A program made the translations under genes and the position numbers. DNA of 64,000 nucleotides from Jeongeupia sp. HS-3 (GTDB taxonomy: Bacteria > Pseudomonadota > Gammaproteobacteria > Burkholderiales > Chitinibacteraceae). Shown piece by piece: positions 8,840-16,658 of the stretch. The notes below the pieces were generated by a model, which ran no database searches, was not told the DNA's origin, and saw only the letters and a list, made by a program, of their open reading frames with translations. The number at the start of each line of letters is the position of its first letter. The first letter of the stretch is position 1. The stretch is from NCBI RefSeq assembly GCF_015140455.1, contig NZ_AP024094.1, forward strand, positions 2,914,001 to 2,978,000, in the 5' to 3' direction.

Positions 8840-8871
8840 AAAAAAAGGCCGCTGTGAGCGGCCTTTTTTTA
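8840..8871. terminator. Bidirectional rho-independent terminator
   Basis: AAAAAAGGCCGCT-gtg-AGCGGCCTTTTTTT: a strong GC stem with A and T tracts on either side, placed between the convergent Sel1-repeat gene and gnd. Confidence 0.9.
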
Positions 8872-8909
8872 TCTGACAAATGCTTACCTCTGCGCGATGG
8901 CGTGACCGC

Positions 8910-9821
8910 TCATTTCTTCGCAATGGCGTGGCCGCCAAAGGCATTGCGCATCAGCTGCAGCAGCTTCATGCCGTAATCGTCGTTGCCGCGGCTGGCGAAG
9001 CGGGCGTACAGCGCGCTGGCGATGACCGGGGTCGGCACGCCGAGCTCGACCGATTCCAGCACGGTCCAGCGGCCTTCGCCCGAATCGGTCACGTAGGGCT
9101 GCAAGCCGTCGAGCTTGCTGTCTTCCTTCAGCGAAGCGGCGGTCAGGTCGAGCAGCCACGAGCGCACCACCGAACCATGGCGCCAGGTTTCGGCGATTTC
9201 GGCGACGTCGAGGTCGAAGTCCTTCTTGGCTTCCAGCAGCGCAAAGCCTTCGGCAAACGCCTGCATCATGCCGTACTCGATGCCGTTGTGAACCATCTTG
9301 GTGTAGTGACCCGAACCGGCAGGGCCACAGTGGATCCAGCCCAGATCCGGGCCCGGCGCCAGCAGCTTGATGAACGGTTCGACCTGCGCCACCGCATCCT
9401 TGTCACCGCCGAGCATGATCGTATAGCCGTTGGCCAGACCCCAGACGCCGCCCGATACGCCGGCATCGACGAATTTGATGCCGATGGCGTTCAGCTCGGC
9501 CGCGTGGCGCTGGCTGTCCTTGTACATCGCATTGGCGCCGTCGACGACGAGGTCGCCCGGTGCGAGCAGGCCCTTGAGCTTGTCGAACATCGACTCGCTG
9601 ATCTCGCCCGACGGCAGCATCAGCCAGACGACGCGTGGCGCCGGCAGTTCGGCGATCAGCGCTTCGACCGATTCAAAGCCGAGGATGTTGGAGTTCTCGG
9701 CCGACAGTTGCGCGCGGGTGTCCGCGCTGACGTCGAAGCCGTAGACGGTGGCGCCGCTGCGAGCGAGCCGGCGGGCCATATTGCCGCCCATCTTGCCAAG
9801 ACCGATAAGTGCGATGTTCAT
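8910..9821 (-). CDS. gnd: 6-phosphogluconate dehydrogenase, decarboxylating (short type)
   Basis: Converts 6-phosphogluconate to ribulose 5-phosphate, CO2 and NAD(P)H. At 303 residues it belongs to the short form found in many bacteria (YqeC/GntZ-like), often NAD-preferring. The N-terminal nucleotide loop is IGLGKMGGNMARRL; the substrate-binding block VDAGVSGGVWGL is near 118-129; the catalytic lysine is in GHYTKMVHNGIEYGMM (Lys175, with HNGIEY at 178-183). DSGEGRWT near the C-terminus is also family-typical. It stands alone between a bidirectional terminator and the ubiU promoter region. Confidence 0.93.
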   Translation of the reverse strand: MNIALIGLGKMGGNMARRLARSGATVYGFDVSADTRAQLSAENSNILGFESVEALIAELPAPRVVWLMLPSGEISESMFDKLKGLLAPGDLVVDGANAMYKDSQRHAAELNAIGIKFVDAGVSGGVWGLANGYTIMLGGDKDAVAQVEPFIKLLAPGPDLGWIHCGPAGSGHYTKMVHNGIEYGMMQAFAEGFALLEAKKDFDLDVAEIAETWRHGSVVRSWLLDLTAASLKEDSKLDGLQPYVTDSGEGRWTVLESVELGVPTPVIASALYARFASRGNDDYGMKLLQLMRNAFGGHAIAKK

Positions 9822-10044
9822 GCGTATGTCCTTTTTCTGACGCGGGCCAGGGCGCGGTGTTCACCGTGCCGGGCCCGCAGGGCGGGCGGCGCCTGCTGGA
9901 CGCGCCCACTGATGCGGCTTTTGTGCCGCCAAGACGGCTAGTCTGGCAGCTTGGCCGAGCAAGTACATCCGGGATTATCGCATCGGGTTTGCGCCGTAGT
10001 GGCAAACACTTCGTTACGCTGCATTGCGGCACATCCGCGAAAGC

Positions 10045-10058
10045 TTGATCTGGATTAA
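10045..10058 (+). promoter_or_regulatory. FNR/ANR box upstream of ubiUVT
   Basis: TTGATctggATTAA matches the FNR consensus TTGAT-N4-ATCAA with one mismatch. Its centre is 41.5 bases before a predicted transcription start at 10093, the class II activator position. This fits induction of oxygen-independent ubiquinone synthesis when oxygen is absent. Confidence 0.7.
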
Positions 10059-10080
10059 GTCTCTCTTGTCATCGCAGGGC

Positions 10081-10086
10081 TATGTT
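10081..10086 (+). promoter_or_regulatory. Candidate -10 element of the ubiUVT promoter
   Basis: TATGTT (4 of 6 matches to TATAAT) lies exactly where the -10 hexamer should be if the FNR box is centred at -41.5. There is no good -35 hexamer, as expected for a class II FNR promoter. Confidence 0.5.
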
Positions 10087-10113
10087 CTCGCCCCAAATAC
10101 ACAGGGAGAGCCC

Positions 10114-11112
10114 ATGTCCAAGCCGCAGCTCGTCTGTCCCGCCGGCAGCCTGCCGGCGTTGAAAGCCGCGATCGATCACGGTGCCGACACGGTTTACCTC
10201 GGCTTCAAGAACGCCACCAACGCGCGCAACTTTGCCGGGCTGAATTTCAGTGATGCGCAGGTGCGCGAGGGTATCGCCTATGCGCATGCGCGCGGCCGCG
10301 AGGTGCTGGTTGCGATCAATACCTACGCCCAGGCCGGGCGCCTGGCCGAATGGCACGGCGCGATCGACAAGGCCGCCGAATTCGGCGTCGACGCGGTCAT
10401 CCTCGCCGACATGGGGCTGCTGGCTTACGCGCACCGCAGCCATCCGCAACTGCGGCTGCATCTGTCGGTACAGGGCTCGGCGACCAATGCCGACGCGATC
10501 AAGCTGGCGCACGAGTGTTTCGGCGTGCGCCGCGCCGTATTGCCGCGGGTACTGACCTTGCCGCAGGTCGAGGCGGTGATCGCCAAGACGCCGGTCGAGA
10601 TCGAGGTCTTCGGCTTCGGCAGCCTGTGCGTGATGGCCGAAGGCCGCTGCATCCTGTCGAGCTACGCCACCGGCCAGTCGCCGAACACCCACGGCGTGTG
10701 CTCGCCGGCGGCGTTCGTGCGCTGGGAGCCGCAAGGCAAGGCGATGGACGCGCGCCTCGCCGGCATCCTGATCGACCGCTACGGCGAAGGCGAGCCCGCC
10801 GGTTATCCGACCTTGTGCAAGGGCCGTTTCGATGTCGAGGGCGATACCTACTACGCGCTGGAAGAACCGACCAGCCTCAACACGCTGGCGGTGCTGCCCG
10901 AGCTGATGCGCATCGGCGTTGCCGCGATCAAGATCGAGGGCCGCCAGCGCAGCCCGGCTTACGTGACCGCGGTGACCAAAACCCTGCGCGCGGCGATCGA
11001 CGCCGCCGGCGACGCCCGCTACAGCGTCAAGCCGGCATGGCTCGATACCTTGGCGCCGCTATCCGAAGGCCACCAGCAAACGCTCGGCGCCTATAACCGG
11101 CCGTGGAGATGA
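10114..11112 (+). CDS. ubiU: O2-independent ubiquinone hydroxylation protein UbiU (peptidase U32 family)
   Basis: Together with UbiV it hydroxylates the ubiquinone ring without oxygen, using prephenate as the hydroxyl donor in the E. coli system. It is 332 residues with the U32 fold and the four cysteines of the [4Fe-4S] site at 172, 179, 196 and 235. These have the same spacing as E. coli C169, C176, C193 and C232. The ATG at 10114 has the ribosome site AGGGAGAG; upstream in-frame codons have none and lie across the promoter. It is first in a tight operon with ubiV and ubiT, controlled by the FNR box at 10045. Confidence 0.94.
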   Translation: MSKPQLVCPAGSLPALKAAIDHGADTVYLGFKNATNARNFAGLNFSDAQVREGIAYAHARGREVLVAINTYAQAGRLAEWHGAIDKAAEFGVDAVILADMGLLAYAHRSHPQLRLHLSVQGSATNADAIKLAHECFGVRRAVLPRVLTLPQVEAVIAKTPVEIEVFGFGSLCVMAEGRCILSSYATGQSPNTHGVCSPAAFVRWEPQGKAMDARLAGILIDRYGEGEPAGYPTLCKGRFDVEGDTYYALEEPTSLNTLAVLPELMRIGVAAIKIEGRQRSPAYVTAVTKTLRAAIDAAGDARYSVKPAWLDTLAPLSEGHQQTLGAYNRPWR

Positions 11113-11114
11113 AC

Positions 11115-12005
11115 ATGCAATTAACGCTCGGACCCTTGCTGTACTACTGGTCGCGCCAGACCACGCTCGATTTCTACGCCGAGGCCGCTGGCTGGCCGGT
11201 CGATACCGTTTACCTTGGCGAAGTCGTCTGCGCGCGTCGACACGAACTCAAGCTGGCCGACTGGCTGGCGCTGGCCGCCGACCTGTCCGCCGCCGGCAAA
11301 CAGGTCGTGCTCAGCTCGCAGGCGCTGCTTGAATCGAGCGGCGATTTGATCGGGCTGAAAAAGCTGATCGAATCGGGCCATCCGATCGAGGCCAACGATC
11401 TGGGCGCGGTCAAACTGGCGCGCGACGCCGGCCGGCCCTTCGTCGCCGGGCCGCAGCTGAACATCTACAACGGTGCGGCGCTGGACTGGTTCACCGCCGC
11501 CGGCGCGAGCCGCTGGTTGCCGCCGCTGGAAGCCAGCCGCGATACCGTGGCCGCCATTCTGGCCGAGAAGACCGTACCGATCGAAACCGAAGTCTTTGGC
11601 CACGGCCGGCTGCCGCTGGCGTTCTCGGCGCGCTGCTTTACCGCCCGCCATTACGATCTGAACAAGGACGCCTGCGAATTCAAGTGCCTGGCGCACCCGG
11701 ACGGGCTGACGATGGCGACGCGCGAAGGCCAGGACTTCCTGTGCATCAACGGCATCCAGACGATGTCGGCGGCGTGCCATACGCTTTGGCATGATTTGCC
11801 GATGCTGACCGGCATCGACGCGCTGCGCATCAGCCCGCAGGTGGCCCACACCGGCGAGATCATCGCCGCTTACGCCGCGCGCCTCGCCGGTGAGGGGATC
11901 GCCGCCGATCCGCTGCGCTGGAATCCCGAAGGTTGGGTCGATGGCTATTGGCGCGGCGAAGCCGGGATTGCACCGGCCGGCATCTCTGCCGTGATGGAGG
12001 CTTGA
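11115..12005 (+). CDS. ubiV: O2-independent ubiquinone hydroxylation protein UbiV (peptidase U32 family)
   Basis: Partner of UbiU in a soluble iron-sulfur complex. It is 296 residues, with four cluster cysteines at 39, 174, 187 and 191. The spacing of the last three (13 and 4) and Cys39 match E. coli UbiV. Three starts are possible (GTG 11103, ATG 11109, ATG 11115). The last is chosen because GGAG lies 6 bases upstream and it puts the first cysteine at 39 as in E. coli. The coding region begins two bases after the ubiU stop, and ubiT begins one base after its own stop. Confidence 0.93.
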   Translation: MQLTLGPLLYYWSRQTTLDFYAEAAGWPVDTVYLGEVVCARRHELKLADWLALAADLSAAGKQVVLSSQALLESSGDLIGLKKLIESGHPIEANDLGAVKLARDAGRPFVAGPQLNIYNGAALDWFTAAGASRWLPPLEASRDTVAAILAEKTVPIETEVFGHGRLPLAFSARCFTARHYDLNKDACEFKCLAHPDGLTMATREGQDFLCINGIQTMSAACHTLWHDLPMLTGIDALRISPQVAHTGEIIAAYAARLAGEGIAADPLRWNPEGWVDGYWRGEAGIAPAGISAVMEA

Positions 12006-12006
12006 A

Positions 12007-12435
12007 ATGACGCTGATTCACACTCTGAGGCCGCTGTTGGCGCGCTTGCCCGAAGCGCCGCCGAGCCAGGCACTGGCGTTTTCGCTCAACCTCGTCCGGC
12101 ACCGGCTGTGGCCCGACGAGGATTTCTCCTGGCTTGCCGATAGACGGGTGCGTTTTGAAATCGCCGATCTCGGCCGTGGCACAACCATCGGATTTTCCGG
12201 TCGCCGTTTCCGTGGCGAGGCGCCGCCGGCCGATGTGACCTTCGCCGCGTCGCTGGCCGATTACTGGGCGATTGCCCGGCGCGAGTCCGACCCGGATACG
12301 CTGTTCTTCCAGCGCCGGCTGACGATCACCGGCGATACCGAGCTGGGTTTGCAGTTGAAAAACCTGCTTGATGCGACCGATTGGGCGCAGCTGAGCGCGC
12401 TGTTGCCGACGCCGTTCCGGCCGGCCGCGAGCTGA
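12007..12435 (+). CDS. ubiT: Ubiquinone accessory protein UbiT (SCP2 domain)
   Basis: An SCP2-type lipid-binding protein of 142 residues, thought to present the hydrophobic quinone precursors to the anaerobic hydroxylases. The block RRESDPDTLFFQRRLTITGD followed by TELGLQLKNLLDATDW is the UbiT hallmark and separates it from aerobic UbiJ. It is last in the ubiUVT operon, one base after ubiV. In E. coli ubiT is divergent from ubiUV; here all three genes are co-transcribed, which itself supports the shared pathway. Confidence 0.92.
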   Translation: MTLIHTLRPLLARLPEAPPSQALAFSLNLVRHRLWPDEDFSWLADRRVRFEIADLGRGTTIGFSGRRFRGEAPPADVTFAASLADYWAIARRESDPDTLFFQRRLTITGDTELGLQLKNLLDATDWAQLSALLPTPFRPAAS

Positions 12436-12742
12436 TTTTTTACGGTTTTTTTAGGCCGGCGGCCAGCCATTGCCGCTGACCTTGACCGTTGGGCACATCG
12501 TCTGCTGGTACTTGCGGGCCGGATTTGCGCTTAAAGCCGGCTGCTCACCCCTGCCCGGAGGGGGACGGAGGGGGCGTTTCCGGTATTTTCATGGCCGATA
12601 ACGGCTTGATTTTTATGATTTTTTTATAATCAACACCTGTTGTATGTCGGCAACATAAGGAGTATCCAAGCTTGGGGATAGTGTGGAGCAAGCCGAAAAT
12701 GACAATCAGTTAATGTGTTGTCATAAAAAAAGGAAAGCTGCC
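12436..12742. other. Intergenic region ubiT - porin
   Basis: No gene seen. Two T-rich runs follow ubiT (12437-12452) without a strong stem, so a weak terminator at most. The right part is markedly AT-rich, carries the likely porin promoter, and gives a 5' leader of roughly 105 bases before the porin ATG. Confidence 0.5.
12625..12630 (+). promoter_or_regulatory. Candidate -10 element for the porin gene
   Basis: A perfect TATAAT within an AT-rich stretch. The nearest -35-like sequence, TTGATT at 12606-12611, is only 13 bases upstream, too close for a standard sigma-70 promoter, so only the -10 is proposed. Confidence 0.4.
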
Positions 12743-13852
12743 ATGAAGCTCAAACACTCTCTCGTCATCCTGCTCGCCGGCCTTGCTGCGCCGCTGGCGC
12801 AAGCCGAAGTCACCATCGGCGGCTCGATCGAGGCCGACATCCTGTTTCACGATAGCAATGCCAAGGGCTTCAAGGGCGAGGTCGAGCTCGACGTCGAGCC
12901 GCGGCTGTTCTTCACCGGTGTCGACAAGCTCGACAACGGTTCCGAAGTGATCTGGAAAATCTGGACCGGCGCCGAGAACTACCGCGTCGCCGGTGATGGC
13001 GGCAACTCGGTCAACTCGATGGGCTCGGATCGTACCTGGGGCAACCGCGAAGCGTGGGGCGGCTGGCGCGGCAGCTGGGGTCAGCTGCAGTTCGGCAAAT
13101 CGTTCTCGCCGATCTACAACCGCATCGACGGCACGTATTCGCTCGACGGTTCGGGCCAGTACCTCAGCGATCCGGGCCTGCTGTATTACAACCCGACCAA
13201 CTCGATCACCTATTACTCGCCGAACTTCGGCGGGTTCACGCTGGCGGCGCAGGGCAGCTTCCGTAACCAGACGAATGAAAATGAAAATGCACCGCGTGGT
13301 GCTACTGCCGAAGTATTGCTCGGCTACGAGGCCGCTACGTTCCGCATCGACGCCGGCTACCAGTTCTCGCATCCGGAAACCTCCGGTGTCAGCGGTACTC
13401 AGCTTGCCAATTCCGAAGGCAAGGAAGACAAGTTCGCCTTCGGTGCCGGCCGGCTCAAGCTGGGCGATGTCGATCTCGCAGCCGGTTATCGCTGGTGGAA
13501 ACAGGATGCGCAGGGTGAGGGTGTCGTGACCGTCGTCGACGGCGGCACCGAGCAGAGCAACGCCTTCCTGCAAGCGCTGTACACCTTCGGCAAGAACCGC
13601 CTCGGCTTCACCTACAGCTACTTCTGGGATGCCAAGGACGCGAACGGCAACAAGATCGACGACAGCGCCAGCAATGCCTTTGCCGCACGCTGGACGTACG
13701 CGCTGTCGAAGAGTACCAGCGGCTACGCCGACCTCCACTACACGATGAACGACAAATTCGGTGCCGTCGGCGCCGACGGCCCGGGCAATCCGTCGTACAC
13801 CAACGACGCCGATACCTACCGCGTGCTGTTCGGCACCTACACCGACTTCTGA
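12743..13852 (+). CDS. Gram-negative general porin (16-strand type)
   Basis: Outer-membrane beta-barrel channel, 369 residues. The signal peptide MKLKHSLVILLAGLAAPLAQA is followed by the first strand EVTIGGSIEADILF. Alternating polar and hydrophobic strands run throughout, and the last strand ends in the C-terminal aromatic signature (YRVLFGTYTDF) needed for barrel assembly. SWGQLQFGKSFSPIYNRID is the usual segment before the constriction loop L3 in neisserial and burkholderial porins. The ATG at 12743 has AGGAAAG upstream; an earlier in-frame start would remove the signal peptide from the N-terminus. It is monocistronic, ending at a strong hairpin. Confidence 0.9.
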   Translation: MKLKHSLVILLAGLAAPLAQAEVTIGGSIEADILFHDSNAKGFKGEVELDVEPRLFFTGVDKLDNGSEVIWKIWTGAENYRVAGDGGNSVNSMGSDRTWGNREAWGGWRGSWGQLQFGKSFSPIYNRIDGTYSLDGSGQYLSDPGLLYYNPTNSITYYSPNFGGFTLAAQGSFRNQTNENENAPRGATAEVLLGYEAATFRIDAGYQFSHPETSGVSGTQLANSEGKEDKFAFGAGRLKLGDVDLAAGYRWWKQDAQGEGVVTVVDGGTEQSNAFLQALYTFGKNRLGFTYSYFWDAKDANGNKIDDSASNAFAARWTYALSKSTSGYADLHYTMNDKFGAVGADGPGNPSYTNDADTYRVLFGTYTDF

Positions 13853-13860
13853 TCGGGATA

Positions 13861-13900
13861 GACGTAAAAAAGGGCGACTCCGGTCGCCCTTTTTTACGTC
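13861..13900. terminator. Bidirectional terminator between porin and dsbA
   Basis: Two perfect 18-base arms (GACGTAAAAAAGGGCGAC and its complement) separated by TCCG, with A/T runs inside the stem. It serves both convergent genes. Confidence 0.92.
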
Positions 13901-13913
13901 CGCGTCAGCGGAA

Positions 13914-14570
13914 TCATTTCTTGGCCTTGGCCGCCGGTTTGGCTGCGGCCTTGTCCTTGGCGATCAGCGCGTCGATCACCTTAGTGATGGTGCCGTCTTC
14001 GCGGCCGATCATCCCCGGGCTGGTCACGTACTTGCCGTTGACGATGAAGGTCGGCACGCCGTCGATCTTGTAGGTGCTGGTCAGATTGGCCAGCTTGCCA
14101 AGCTCGGTGCTGGCGGAAAAGCTGTTGTAGGCCGCCTTGAACTTGGCCAGGTCGACACCCTGTTTCTGGATCCACGGATACAGGTCGGCTTCGCGGCGCA
14201 GCTCGATGCCGTCGCGCTGCACGGCATTGAACACGGCCTGTTGCAGCTTGGCTTCCAGACCCATCTGTTGCAGCGCTGCAAACAGCTTGGCATGACCTTC
14301 CATATCGCTGCGGCCCGGCCACATCACGTGCACGCGGCGGAAATTGACATCCTTGGGCAGCTTGGCGGCCCAGCTTTCCACATACGGTTCGACCGTGTAG
14401 CAGTGCGGGCAGCCGTACCAGAAGAACTCGATGACTTCGGCCTTGCCGGCCTGCGCCACTGGCTGCGGCGTCGCCAGGCGTTTGTAGTCGGTGCCTTCGC
14501 GGATTTCGGCGTGTGCGGCGGTGGCGGCGACGAGGGCGAAGGTGATGCCCGTCATCCAGCGTTTGATCAT
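13914..14570 (-). CDS. dsbA: Thiol:disulfide interchange protein DsbA
   Basis: Periplasmic dithiol oxidase that introduces disulfides into exported proteins. It is 218 residues, with a signal peptide ending near AHA-EI, a thioredoxin fold with the active site FFWYGCPHC (Cys54, Cys57), and the cis-proline loop GVPTFIVNG near 175. The lysine/alanine-rich tail is common in betaproteobacterial DsbA. The ATG has AGGAGAGA upstream. It follows the SPOR-domain gene by 48 bases on the same strand, and both are probably one transcript. Confidence 0.95.
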   Translation of the reverse strand: MIKRWMTGITFALVAATAAHAEIREGTDYKRLATPQPVAQAGKAEVIEFFWYGCPHCYTVEPYVESWAAKLPKDVNFRRVHVMWPGRSDMEGHAKLFAALQQMGLEAKLQQAVFNAVQRDGIELRREADLYPWIQKQGVDLAKFKAAYNSFSASTELGKLANLTSTYKIDGVPTFIVNGKYVTSPGMIGREDGTITKVIDALIAKDKAAAKPAAKAKK

Positions 14571-14618
14571 GCTTGTCTCTCCTGGTTGGGTGGGATATCT
14601 GAGTCGCTCGGGTGTCGC

Positions 14619-15293
14619 TCAGTTCCCTTTGACGACACTGCTATCGATGCCGCTATTTTTGAGGTGGGCGCGCGCCTTGTCGAGCTCGGCGAGGCTGGTG
14701 AACGGGCCGATGCGCACCCGATGCCACAAGCCCTTGTCGGCGGAGGCGCTCGACTGGATCGTCGCTTCGGTGCCGAGCAGCGCCAGCTTGGCCTTGAGAT
14801 TGTCGGCTTCCTGTTCGTTCTGGAATGCACCGACCTGCAGGTAGGCGCCCTTGGGCGCTTCGACCTTGGCCGGCGGGCTCGCTTCGGCCTTCTTGACCGG
14901 TGCGGCCGGCTTGGCATCCACCACGGCGGGCTTGCTGTCGTTCTTGTTCAGTTCGGGCAGCACCTTGTAGAAGTCGAAGCGTTCGGCGCCGCTGGCGGCT
15001 TCTGGGGCGCTTGCTGCCGGTGCGGCGACTTCGGGCAGCGCCGGCGTGGCCGTATCGCTGCCGCCGGGGTGCAGCACCTCGGGCGATGTGGTCGCCGCGC
15101 CGGGCGCCGAGCCGACCGCATCCGGTGGCGTATCAACCTGCTTGCTGAACGGGCTGTCGCTGCGATTGAGGAACAGCGCGACACCCACCGCGACGGCCAC
15201 GCCGCCGAGCAGACCGACAACGAGCCCGGTGATCAGCGATCCGCCGCCACTGCTGTTGCTGCTTGCTCGCGTTTTCTTCATGTCTCTGGCCAT
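14619..15293 (-). CDS. SPOR-domain membrane protein (FtsN-like)
   Basis: A 224-residue inner-membrane protein with a short basic cytoplasmic tail (MARDMKKTRASS), one transmembrane helix at about 19-42, a long Pro/Ala-rich periplasmic linker and a C-terminal SPOR domain (about 145-222) that binds denuded septal peptidoglycan. This is the FtsN architecture, but FtsN proper also needs a short essential helical motif that I cannot confirm, so no symbol is given. The start at 15293 is chosen because the tail then matches family members; the upstream in-frame extension is unrelated. It precedes dsbA. Confidence 0.82.
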   Translation of the reverse strand: MARDMKKTRASSNSSGGGSLITGLVVGLLGGVAVAVGVALFLNRSDSPFSKQVDTPPDAVGSAPGAATTSPEVLHPGGSDTATPALPEVAAPAASAPEAASGAERFDFYKVLPELNKNDSKPAVVDAKPAAPVKKAEASPPAKVEAPKGAYLQVGAFQNEQEADNLKAKLALLGTEATIQSSASADKGLWHRVRIGPFTSLAELDKARAHLKNSGIDSSVVKGN

Positions 15294-15508
15294 CTTGGCG
15301 TTTTCTCCATTGCGGGTGGACTCAGCCACCCTGCCTCGTATTATCGGGCAAAGTCGAGCCGGAAGATTATACGGGTCAACCCCGGGGTTGCAGCGGGCGC
15401 CGCTTCGGAAAAGGTGAATTCTGCCGTTTATAAACGAGAATGCTTCTTGATCGTTTTCATGGGCGTAAACTGCGATTGTCGTTTTCAAGCTCACCAGGGG
15501 AACTTTTC

Positions 15509-16039
15509 ATGAAACGTTTGATCCTTGCCGCCGCCGTGGCGCTGCCTTTGTCTGCGTTTGCCGCCGAATATCCGATCGGCAAGCCGGCCATCAAGGCCGG
15601 AATGGAAATCGGCGCGGTCTACCTGCAGCCGGTGAAGATGGACCCGCCGGGCATGATGCGCGACGCGGCCAAATCGGACGTTCACCTCGAAGCCGACATC
15701 CATGCGGTCAAGGACAACCCGAACGGCTTTGCCGAAGGCGAGTGGATGCCTTACCTGCTGGTCAAGTACGAGATCCAGAAGGTCGGCAGCAAGAACGTGG
15801 TCAAGGGCGATTTCATGCCCATGGTCGCCAGCGACGGCCCGCACTATGGCGACAACGTCAAGCTTGAAGGTCCGGGCAAGTACAAGCTCAAGTACACCAT
15901 CCTGCCGCCGTCGGAAAATCCGATGGCGCACTTCGGCCGCCATGTCGACAAGGAAACCGGCGTCGGCCCATGGTTCAAGCCGTTCGAGCTGAACTACGAG
16001 TTCAGCTATGCCGGTACCGGCAAGAAGGGCGGCTACTAA
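15509..16039 (+). CDS. ftrA: Periplasmic iron-binding protein FtrA (P19/Tp34 family)
   Basis: Binds iron (and often copper) in the periplasm for the FtrABCD ferrous iron transporter. It is 176 residues, with signal peptide MKRLILAAAVALPLSAFA and mature start AEYPIGKPAIKAGMEIGAVYLQP. The conserved metal-ligand features of P19 are visible: a glutamate in the AGMEIG loop, histidines in DVHLEADIHA, a methionine region near MPMVASDGPHYGDNV, and FGRHVDKETG. The ATG is set by a ribosome site (AGGGGAA) and the signal peptide. The order ftrA-cupredoxin-FTR1 permease-ferredoxin-like protein is that of the Bordetella and Brucella ftr operons. Confidence 0.9.
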   Translation: MKRLILAAAVALPLSAFAAEYPIGKPAIKAGMEIGAVYLQPVKMDPPGMMRDAAKSDVHLEADIHAVKDNPNGFAEGEWMPYLLVKYEIQKVGSKNVVKGDFMPMVASDGPHYGDNVKLEGPGKYKLKYTILPPSENPMAHFGRHVDKETGVGPWFKPFELNYEFSYAGTGKKGGY

Positions 16040-16049
16040 AAACCTGCGC

Positions 16050-16172
16050 CATTAGGCGGCTGCGCCTGCGCATTTCGTCCCCGTCCGGTGCTCGGGATCT
16101 TCATGGGCCAGTGCCCATTCCGGTCCCTGCGCTTCGGGCGGGAACAAACTGCTTTGGCTCGCTCGCCGATCG
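16050..16172 (+). repeat. Intergenic repeat, copy A (downstream of ftrA)
   Basis: About 123 bases, roughly three-quarters identical to 20353-20476. It begins 10 bases after the ftrA stop. It contains a small hairpin near 16062-16073 (TGCG-cctg-CGCA) and a second ATGGGC-cagt-GCCCAT whose stem is preserved by a compensatory change in copy B. The end GCTTTGGCTCGCTC is shared exactly. No open reading frame is conserved between copies. Confidence 0.75.
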
Positions 16173-16267
16173 GGGTAGGCGAGTGCTTTGACGGTCGGTG
16201 TATTCGTCAACCATGCGATCACGCTAGGCTGCAGCCGCAATACCGACCACTTTGAATGGAAATGACG

Positions 16268-16591
16268 ATGCACAAGTTCTGGATGGGTTTGGCCGCAGCG
16301 ACGCTGATGGTCGGCGCCAACGCCGTCGATCTGCCGACCTTCAAGGTGACGATCAAGGACGGCACGATCTCGCCGACGCGCTTCGAGGCGCCGGCGGGCC
16401 AGCGTTTCAAGATCGAGATCACCAATGCCGGCAAGTCGCCGGCCGAGTTCGAGAGCATCCAGCTGCGCAAGGAAAAGGTGCTTGGCCCCGGCGTGACCTC
16501 GTTCGTCGTCGTCAACGCCACCAGCCCCGGCGAGTACGTGTATTTCGACGACTTCCACCCGCAGGCGCGCGGCACCGTCGTCGTCAAGTAA
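16268..16591 (+). CDS. ftrB: Cupredoxin-domain periplasmic protein FtrB
   Basis: Second component of the ferrous iron system, a small cupredoxin-like protein proposed to oxidise or hand over iron at the FTR1 permease. It is 107 residues, with signal peptide MHKFWMGLAAATLMVGANA and a beta-sandwich with FKVTIKDGTISPTRFEAPAG and FDDFHPQARGTVVVK. The classical His-Cys-His-Met copper set is incomplete: there is a histidine in FHPQA but no cysteine, so copper binding is doubtful. The ATG at 16268 is preferred over two upstream ones because GGAAA lies 5 bases before it. It is between ftrA and ftrC. Confidence 0.82.
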   Translation: MHKFWMGLAAATLMVGANAVDLPTFKVTIKDGTISPTRFEAPAGQRFKIEITNAGKSPAEFESIQLRKEKVLGPGVTSFVVVNATSPGEYVYFDDFHPQARGTVVVK

Positions 16592-16658
16592 GCTTTCGGA
16601 CGCGGCCTGCCGGCTGCGCCCATGACGCCGCCGCAGTAGCGACGGCCAAGGATTCAAC

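Noticed and set aside
12606-12630. Full sigma-70 promoter TTGATT...TATAAT for the porin
   Set aside because: The spacer is only 13 bases; only the -10 is kept as a candidate.
15436-15452. Possible Fur box upstream of ftrA (GAGAATGCTTCTTGATC)
   Set aside because: It shares only scattered positions with the 19-base Fur consensus. Iron control is likely by biology, but the site is not convincing.
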